From Bacteroidia bacterium (GTDB lineage: Bacteria; Bacteroidota; Bacteroidia; JAESSM01; NORP286), in assembly GCA_016764115.1 (NCBI GenBank), contig JAESSM010000163.1, positions 3,320-14,234 of the forward strand: a DNA stretch of 10,915 nucleotides, in the 5' to 3' direction. The notes beneath the pieces were generated by a model. It saw only the letters and a list, made by a program, of their open reading frames with translations, had not been told where the DNA came from and made no database searches. Position numbers and translations under genes: made by a program. Shown here in pieces: positions 7,147-10,915 of this stretch. The number at the start of each line of letters is the position of its first letter. The stretch's first letter is position 1.

Positions 7147-7851
7147 TTAAGTTGGTACAAAATCATTATCAGCAAAGCTGTAAAATTCATTTCCTGCTAT
7201 AATGATATGGTCAAGAACCTCAATGTCAAGCAATTTCCCTGCTTCCTTGCATTTTTTTGTAAGTGAATTGTCATTATTACTGGGCTTGGTATTTCCCGAA
7301 GGGTGATTGTGACAGAGGATTATTGAAGAGGCTAATTGATCAATAGCAGATTTAAATATCATTTTAATATCAGCTACCGTACCAGAAACTCCGCCTGCGC
7401 TTATTTTTTGTTTTTTGATAACCTGATTAGCTCTATCAAGTAGTAATATCCAGAATTCCTCGTGTTTTAGATCAACCAAATAGGGATAAAGTATTTCAAA
7501 AGCATCATTACTGGTTGTTATTTTATCCTTTACTGTTGATTTCGCATTTAACCTTCTTTTCCCCAACTCCAATGCTGAAATTATGGAAATTGCTTTTGCC
7601 TCTCCTATTCCTTTGAATTTAGTAAGTTCTATTATACTCAGTTTACTTAGTTCAGCGAGGTCGTTATTAACACTTTTCAGGATATTTCTTGCTAAATCAA
7701 CTGCCGAAACCTTCTTGGTTCCACTACCAATTAGTATAGCAATTAGTTCAGCTTCACTAAGGGTCAAACTGCCTTTCAATAATAATTTTTCTCTTGGCCG
7801 ATCTTCTTCTGACCAATGTTTTATGGAGTTGTTAGCTGAATAGTCTGTCAT
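7147..7851 (-). CDS. radC: RadC-family JAB/MPN domain protein (UPF0758)
   Basis: This encodes 234 residues, the normal length of the family, from ATG 7851. Residues about 10-105 are the N-terminal helical part, with the family signature WSEEDRPREKLL and a helix-hairpin-helix-like KFKGIGEAKAISI. Residues about 110-232 are the JAB/MPN metalloprotease-like domain. The JAMM residues are all present: the Glu of HEEFW (131 or 132), His181-x-His183 in HNHPSG, Ser191 and Asp194. The family is named after an E. coli locus once linked to DNA repair; its real role is unsettled, so the name is a family label. It lies downstream of rpsT on the same strand. An intrinsic terminator ends only about 8 bp before the start codon, leaving almost no leader. 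Confidence 0.95.
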   Translation of the reverse strand: MTDYSANNSIKHWSEEDRPREKLLLKGSLTLSEAELIAILIGSGTKKVSAVDLARNILKSVNNDLAELSKLSIIELTKFKGIGEAKAISIISALELGKRRLNAKSTVKDKITTSNDAFEILYPYLVDLKHEEFWILLLDRANQVIKKQKISAGGVSGTVADIKMIFKSAIDQLASSIILCHNHPSGNTKPSNNDNSLTKKCKEAGKLLDIEVLDHIIIAGNEFYSFADNDFVPT

Positions 7852-7858
7852 AATTCAT

Positions 7859-7892
7859 AAAAAAAAGGCCTTTCAAATAAATGAAAAGCCTT
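7859..7892 (-). terminator. Intrinsic terminator of rpsT, abutting the radC start
   Basis: On the minus strand AAGGCTTTTCA pairs with TGAAAGGCCTT around a 6-base loop (arms 7882-7892 and 7865-7875, one mismatch), followed by eight T's at 7866-7859. It starts 22 bp after the rpsT stop. The T-run ends 7 bp before the ATG of the RadC-family gene. Confidence 0.85.
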
Positions 7893-7913
7893 ATATAGTG
7901 ATTTGATATGATC

Positions 7914-8168
7914 TTATTTTAATCCGTTAACCAACTTTGTTAGCGAACTTTTTTGATTAGATGCTTTGTTCTTGTGAATAACGTTCTTTTTGGCCAAAGT
8001 ATCTATCATAGAAAATACTCCAGGCAATAATTCTAACGCTTCTTTCTTACTAGTAGAAGTTCTTACCTTTCTAACAGCATTTCTACAGGTTTTTGCCTGA
8101 TATCTGTTTCTCAAACGTTTTGCATCGTTCGATCTGATTCTTTTAATAGATGATTTATGATTTGCCAT
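7914..8168 (-). CDS. rpsT: 30S ribosomal protein S20
   Basis: This encodes 84 residues, the standard size for S20, beginning [21 protein letters not shown] and rich in Lys and Arg as expected of a protein that binds 16S rRNA. The conserved core [30 protein letters not shown] is present, with the helical hairpin typical of S20. S20 is a primary binder in assembly of the 30S body. It has its own promoter (8207-8237) and an intrinsic terminator (7859-7892), so it is probably mostly monocistronic, lying between the asparaginase-type gene and the RadC-family gene on the same strand. No Shine-Dalgarno sequence is seen upstream, as is common in Bacteroidota. Confidence 0.98.
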   Translation of the reverse strand: MANHKSSIKRIRSNDAKRLRNRYQAKTCRNAVRKVRTSTSKKEALELLPGVFSMIDTLAKKNVIHKNKASNQKSSLTKLVNGLK

Positions 8169-8206
8169 TCGTTATTAATTATCTGATCATCAAAATTTTA
8201 GAGGTG

Positions 8207-8237
8207 CAAAGATATGATTTTTTAATCAAATAGAAAA
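8207..8237 (-). promoter_or_regulatory. Promoter of rpsT
   Basis: The minus strand has TTTT (8237-8234), 19 bp, then TATCTTTG (8214-8207), an exact TAnnTTTG -7 box. It lies 38 bp upstream of the S20 ATG and only 3 bp past the stop of the upstream gene. A leader of about 30 nt is implied. Confidence 0.6.
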
Positions 8238-8240
8238 GAT

Positions 8241-9287
8241 TTACTTGTAAATATCCACTTGAATATTTCCATCAGCTTTTACAAATCCTCGATACATTCC
8301 AGCGGAATTAAAGGTTAAAGCTATGTTACCGTTCTTGTCAACTGCAATAATGCCTCCTTCTCCTCCAAGATCAACTTGCTTCTTCATGATAACTTCATTT
8401 GCTGCATCTTCTATAGATTTATCATTGTATTCTATCATTGCTGAAATATCATAAGCAACAACTGCTCTCATGAAGTATTCTCCATGACCTGTGCAGGAAA
8501 CAGCACAAGTATTATTGTTGGCATATGTTCCGGAACCAATAATAGGTGAATCACCAACTCTTCCGAATTGTTTATTGGTCATACCTCCAGTAGATGTTGC
8601 AGCAGCTAAATTTCCATGTTTATCCAGTGCTACTGCGCCAACTGTTCCAAATTTCTTTTCCTTTTGGATTTCATCATATATGGAATTATCCTCACCAACA
8701 TTATCAGAATGATCCAATAGCGCTACATCCGATTGTTTTGCTTTTTCCAATTGATTCCATCTAAATTCGGTATGGAAATAAGAAGGATCTACAAATTCAA
8801 AACCATTTTCTTTTGCAAACTGTTCAGCCCCATCTCCGGTCAACATTACGTGGGGTGATTTTTCCATTACTGACCTGGCCAGTTGTATAGGATTTTTAAT
8901 GCAAGTTATGGATGAAACGGCCCCGGCATTGAGAGTTTTACCATCCATGATAGAGGCATCCATCTCATTTTTTCCATCATGTGTAAATACTGCTCCTTTT
9001 CCGGCATTAAATAATGGGGAATCTTCCATTACTTTCACAGCTGCCTCAACTGCGTCAATACTAGTTCCACCATTTTTCAAAATTGTATGCCCTGTTATTA
9101 ATGATTCTTGAAGTATATCTTTATATGCTTGCTCTCTTTCAGGAGTCATATTCTTTTTAAGGATCGTGCCAGCACCTCCATGAATAACCAAAGTGAATTT
9201 ATCTTCCATATTTTGATATTCTTTTTTTTGTTGACAACCAAATAGAAATATTGCTATAAGTAGCGCTATTATTCGGATTTTTACCAT
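8241..9287 (-). CDS. Isoaspartyl peptidase / L-asparaginase (Ntn-hydrolase, plant type), lipoprotein form
   Basis: This encodes 348 residues from ATG 9287 (MVKIRIIALL). A TTG at 9308 would add seven residues but is less likely, and AAGGA stands just before 9287. The family hydrolyses isoaspartyl dipeptides and L-asparagine after self-cleavage. Seen here: HGGAG near residues 36-40, NAGKGAVFTHDGKNEMDASIM, and the cleavage site FGTVGAVA with the nucleophile Thr215 at the start of the beta subunit. STGGMTNK and SCTGHGEYF line the active site. Residues 1-18 are a short hydrophobic signal ending in the lipobox LFGC, so Cys18 is likely lipidated and the enzyme sits on a membrane facing the periplasm. 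An in-frame Met27 (MEDKFTLVIHGG, ATG at 9209) matches the usual start of cytosolic homologs. rpsT follows after 72 bp with no clear terminator between. Confidence 0.93.
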   Translation of the reverse strand: MVKIRIIALLIAIFLFGCQQKKEYQNMEDKFTLVIHGGAGTILKKNMTPEREQAYKDILQESLITGHTILKNGGTSIDAVEAAVKVMEDSPLFNAGKGAVFTHDGKNEMDASIMDGKTLNAGAVSSITCIKNPIQLARSVMEKSPHVMLTGDGAEQFAKENGFEFVDPSYFHTEFRWNQLEKAKQSDVALLDHSDNVGEDNSIYDEIQKEKKFGTVGAVALDKHGNLAAATSTGGMTNKQFGRVGDSPIIGSGTYANNNTCAVSCTGHGEYFMRAVVAYDISAMIEYNDKSIEDAANEVIMKKQVDLGGEGGIIAVDKNGNIALTFNSAGMYRGFVKADGNIQVDIYK

Positions 9288-9305
9288 AGTCCTTATAAAG
9301 GGATG

Positions 9306-9313
9306 CAAATATA
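9306..9313 (-). promoter_or_regulatory. Candidate -7 box for the asparaginase gene
   Basis: The minus strand reads TATATTTG, an exact TAnnTTTG, 18 bp before ATG 9287. The predicted transcript start falls near 9300, giving a very short leader that still includes AAGGA. No clear -33 TTTG is seen at 19-21 bp. The use of this box makes the TTG at 9308, which lies inside it, impossible as a start. Confidence 0.5.
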
Positions 9314-9350
9314 TATCAATTGCTAAACTTTATATTAATGTTTTCAAAAT

Positions 9351-9358
9351 TATCTTTG
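9351..9358 (+). promoter_or_regulatory. Candidate -7 box for the methyltransferase gene
   Basis: TATCTTTG matches TAnnTTTG exactly and ends 4 bp before ATG 9363. TTTA at 9329-9332 is a possible -33 box with an 18-bp gap. If used, transcription would begin at or within a few bases of the ATG. It is divergent from the box at 9306-9313 in the same 75-bp intergenic space. Confidence 0.45.
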
Positions 9359-9362
9359 TACA

Positions 9363-10154
9363 ATGTTATCGACTTTGGGACTAACTAAACGGTATTTTGA
9401 TTTTTTGTTAAGATCAAAATCAAGATATTCTATTCACTCGCCATTTGTTTACGAATTACTGACTAGAGTTATTTCCATTAACAGTCAGTATCAAGTGGTT
9501 CAAGACATTGAAAAGTTAAGAAAAAAATTACTTAAGAATAGCACCATGATTGAAGTAACAGATCTTGGTACAAAAGGACTCTCCAATGATTATAAAAGAA
9601 AACGAACTATAAGTGAAATTACTCGAAGATATGCGATATCACCAAAATATGGCAAGTTGTTATTTCAGTTGGCAAAACATTTTAAACCCAAAACAATAAT
9701 AGAATTAGGAACTTCTTTGGGACTCAGCACAGCTTATTTAGCCCTTAGTGACAAGGATTATAAGGTATTAACTTTAGACGGGTGCCCGCAAACAGCTGCA
9801 ATAGCAAAGCAAAATTTTGAATCATTGGAAATGAAAAATGTGGAATTAATAGTCGGTGACTTTGATAAAACTTTAGAAGAAGTGATATCTAAATTAATTT
9901 CAGTCGACCTTGCTTTTTTTGATGGAAACCATGCTAAAGAACCAACTCTTAATTATTTTGAGCAGTGTTTATCCAAAGTAAATGAGCATTCCCTTTTCAT
10001 TTTTGATGATATTCATTGGTCTATAGGAATGGAAGAAGCATGGGAAGAGATCAAAGGTCATTCGGAAGTAACAGTTACAATAGACTTATTTCAATTTGGA
10101 TTGATTTTTTTTAGAAAGGAACAAGCCAAACAGCATTTTTCATTGAGGTATTAA
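9363..10154 (+). CDS. Class I SAM-dependent methyltransferase (O-methyltransferase-like)
   Basis: This encodes 263 residues from ATG 9363. Residues about 1-95 are a helical N-terminal part with RSKSRYSIHSPFVYELL near 17-33, a motif I recall from Bacteroidota members of this family. Residues about 105-250 are the Rossmann-like methyltransferase fold. Motif I is IIELGTSLGLS (112-122), the SAM loop. LTLDG (136-140) is the acidic end of strand 2, ELIVGDFD precedes motif III, and DLAFFDGNH (182-190) with FIFDDIHWS (212-220) matches metal-dependent O-methyltransferase-like members. The methyl acceptor is unknown. It is convergent with the thioesterase gene, and the second copy of the palindromic repeat lies between them. 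Transcription may start at or next to the ATG (see 9351-9358). Confidence 0.88.
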   Translation: MLSTLGLTKRYFDFLLRSKSRYSIHSPFVYELLTRVISINSQYQVVQDIEKLRKKLLKNSTMIEVTDLGTKGLSNDYKRKRTISEITRRYAISPKYGKLLFQLAKHFKPKTIIELGTSLGLSTAYLALSDKDYKVLTLDGCPQTAAIAKQNFESLEMKNVELIVGDFDKTLEEVISKLISVDLAFFDGNHAKEPTLNYFEQCLSKVNEHSLFIFDDIHWSIGMEEAWEEIKGHSEVTVTIDLFQFGLIFFRKEQAKQHFSLRY

Positions 10155-10163
10155 TTAGCTAAT

Positions 10164-10293
10164 GAGGCTGTGTCAAAAGTAAAAAATCCATGTCATTCTG
10201 AACGTAGTGAAGAATCTTGTTCCCAGATTATCAATATGTAACAAGATCCTTCATTCTTCAGGATGACAGGAAAATGGACTTTTTAGATTATTC
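10164..10293. repeat. Palindromic REP/MITE-like element, copy 2 (inverted)
   Basis: This is the same element as at 4284-4414 in reverse orientation. GAGGCTG marks the left end (10164-10170). The hairpin arms are 10191-10221, starting TGTCATTCTGAACG, and 10240-10268, ending CAGGATGACA. The right end is degenerate: CTTTTTAGA is shared with copy 1, but the outer bases read TTATTC instead of a clean GAGG-type complement. The 80-bp core differs from copy 1 at two positions, both in the loop-side segment. The right end overlaps the stop codon of the thioesterase gene (10288-10290). Sitting between convergent genes, the hairpin could terminate both. Confidence 0.83.
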
Positions 10294-10797
10294 AAAAAGT
10301 GCCTTCAACTCTGTCGCGTCATCCGGTTTCATTCTTCCAGCTAAAATTAACCTCAGTTGTCTTCTGCGTAGTGCACTTTCAAATAATTTTTTTTCAATAT
10401 CCGATTCAGGCACTAATTCTGGAACTTTCGCGGGTTTGCCATCTTCACCTAAACGGACAAAAGTATAGTACGCTTCATTGCTCTTAAATCGCGTTCCTTT
10501 TGGAATGTTTTCACCCCAAACATCAAGATGAACTTCCAAAGAAGTATTGAAAGCTCTTGTGACTTTTGCAGTAATATTCACCACTTCTCCCAGTGTAATA
10601 GAGTTCTGGAATGAAACATTATCAACAGATGCAGTAACAACCACACTATTACAATGTTTTGCTGCAGCTATTGCAGAAGCAATGTCCATCCATTGAAGTA
10701 AACGCCCTCCGAATAAATTTCCAAGTACGTTTGTGTCATTTGGTAGCACCGCCTCGTTCATTACAGTTGAGGATTCTTTAGGTGTTTTTGAATTCAT
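10288..10797 (-). CDS. Hotdog-fold acyl-CoA thioesterase (YciA/BACH type)
   Basis: This encodes 169 residues from ATG 10797. It is a single hotdog domain of the acyl-CoA thioesterase type: PNDTNVLGNLFGGRLLQWMD (residues 19-38) carries the conserved Asn27, the double Gly30-31 and Asp38 used in thioester hydrolysis. VVVTASVDNVSFQNSITLGEVV (52-73) is the second signature. It would cleave acyl-CoA to the free acid and CoA in the cytoplasm, setting acyl-CoA pools; chain-length preference cannot be read. The C-terminal tail (ESALRRRQLRLILAGRMKPDDA) is charged and helical. The TAA stop lies inside the end of repeat copy 2, so the last residues may have been affected by that insertion. It is convergent with the methyltransferase gene and divergent from the tRNA gene. 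Confidence 0.93.
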   Translation of the reverse strand: MNSKTPKESSTVMNEAVLPNDTNVLGNLFGGRLLQWMDIASAIAAAKHCNSVVVTASVDNVSFQNSITLGEVVNITAKVTRAFNTSLEVHLDVWGENIPKGTRFKSNEAYYTFVRLGEDGKPAKVPELVPESDIEKKLFESALRRRQLRLILAGRMKPDDATELKALFE

Positions 10798-10813
10798 GTT
10801 ATTAGGTTTTTGA

Positions 10814-10821
10814 CAAATATA
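10814..10821 (-). promoter_or_regulatory. Candidate -7 box for the thioesterase gene
   Basis: The minus strand reads TATATTTG, an exact TAnnTTTG, 16 bp upstream of ATG 10797. TTTT lies about 17 bp further upstream, closer than the usual -33 spacing. It is identical to the boxes at 2121-2128 and 9306-9313. Confidence 0.5.
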
Positions 10822-10845
10822 GGGATATATTAAGGTGAAAAACTG

Positions 10846-10853
10846 TAATTTTG
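10846..10853 (+). promoter_or_regulatory. Candidate -7 box for the tRNA-Arg gene
   Basis: TAATTTTG matches TAnnTTTG and ends 17 bp before the first base of the tRNA. No good -33 box is visible. The thioesterase box points the other way, so this would be a divergent promoter pair. Confidence 0.4.
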
Positions 10854-10870
10854 TGGTTCATTATTTAATT

Positions 10871-10915
10871 GGCCGCGTAGTTCAACTGGATAGAATATCA
10901 GATTTCGGCTCTGAT
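10871..10915 (+). tRNA. tRNA-Arg (anticodon UCG), 5' part, cut by the window edge
   Basis: From 10871 the sequence folds as the 5' part of a tRNA. The acceptor strand is GGCCGCG, then TA. The D-arm has stem GTTC/GAAT (allowing a G-T pair) with GG in the loop. The anticodon arm has stem TCAGA/TCTGA around the loop TTTCGGC. U33 is followed by TCG, which reads CGA and other CGN arginine codons. The variable loop, T-arm and 3' acceptor strand lie beyond the window. The stem pairing makes the identity fairly secure. Confidence 0.88.

Noticed and set aside
7870..7885. Possible -7 box for the RadC-family gene inside the terminator loop (TTTATTTG on the minus strand)
   Set aside because: The first two bases do not fit TAnnTTTG, there is no -33 box at the right spacing, and the match lies in the hairpin loop.
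8491..9111. Plus-strand open frames opposite the asparaginase gene
   Set aside because: They are antisense to a gene with clear catalytic motifs, with no homology or start signals of their own.
10217..10487. Two plus-strand frames across the repeat and thioesterase region
   Set aside because: They overlap the well-supported thioesterase gene on the other strand and the hairpin repeat; the translations look like antisense noise.

Overview
The window comes from an AT-rich Bacteroidota genome, probably a marine or free-living Flavobacteriia- or Cytophagia-like organism. The evidence is several secreted proteins with C-terminal type IX secretion (T9SS/Por) sorting domains, a partial beta-barrel protein resembling Bacteroidota DUF6029, repeated matches to the Bacteroidota -7 promoter box TAnnTTTG, and near-absence of Shine-Dalgarno sequences. 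No phage, CRISPR, rRNA or transposase gene is visible.

Left part (1-7025) is a cell-surface and secretion region. On the minus strand lie two tandem paralogous small T9SS cargo proteins (1373-2086 and 487-1191). The downstream one is followed after 4 bp by a putative outer-membrane barrel protein that runs off the left edge. Divergent from them is a large T9SS cargo (2236-4257) combining a choice-of-anchor J/cleaved-adhesin-like domain, a CARDB-like domain and an Omp28-type thioredoxin-like domain with CGVC. A GNAT acetyltransferase (4457-4897) converges on a second Omp28-type T9SS cargo with CGPC (4947-7025, minus). The two share a bidirectional terminator hairpin.

Right part (7147-10915) is housekeeping. 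The minus strand carries a lipoprotein-type isoaspartyl peptidase/asparaginase, then rpsT (S20) with its own promoter and intrinsic terminator, then a RadC-family JAMM protein starting just after that terminator. Divergent from the asparaginase is a class I SAM-dependent methyltransferase (9363-10154, plus). It converges on a hotdog acyl-CoA thioesterase (10288-10797, minus). The window ends inside the 5' part of a tRNA-Arg(UCG) gene on the plus strand.

The most notable non-coding structure is a palindromic element of about 130 bp present twice in opposite orientation (4284-4414 and about 10164-10293). Its 80-bp hairpin core differs at only two positions between copies, while the outer GAGGCTG-type ends are more diverged. 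It looks like a REP/MITE-type non-autonomous element. Most other genes look ordinary. No complete new defence or metabolic system is evident. The less explained items are the repeat, the uncharacterised N-terminal domain of the tandem T9SS paralogs, and the secreted CxxC proteins.
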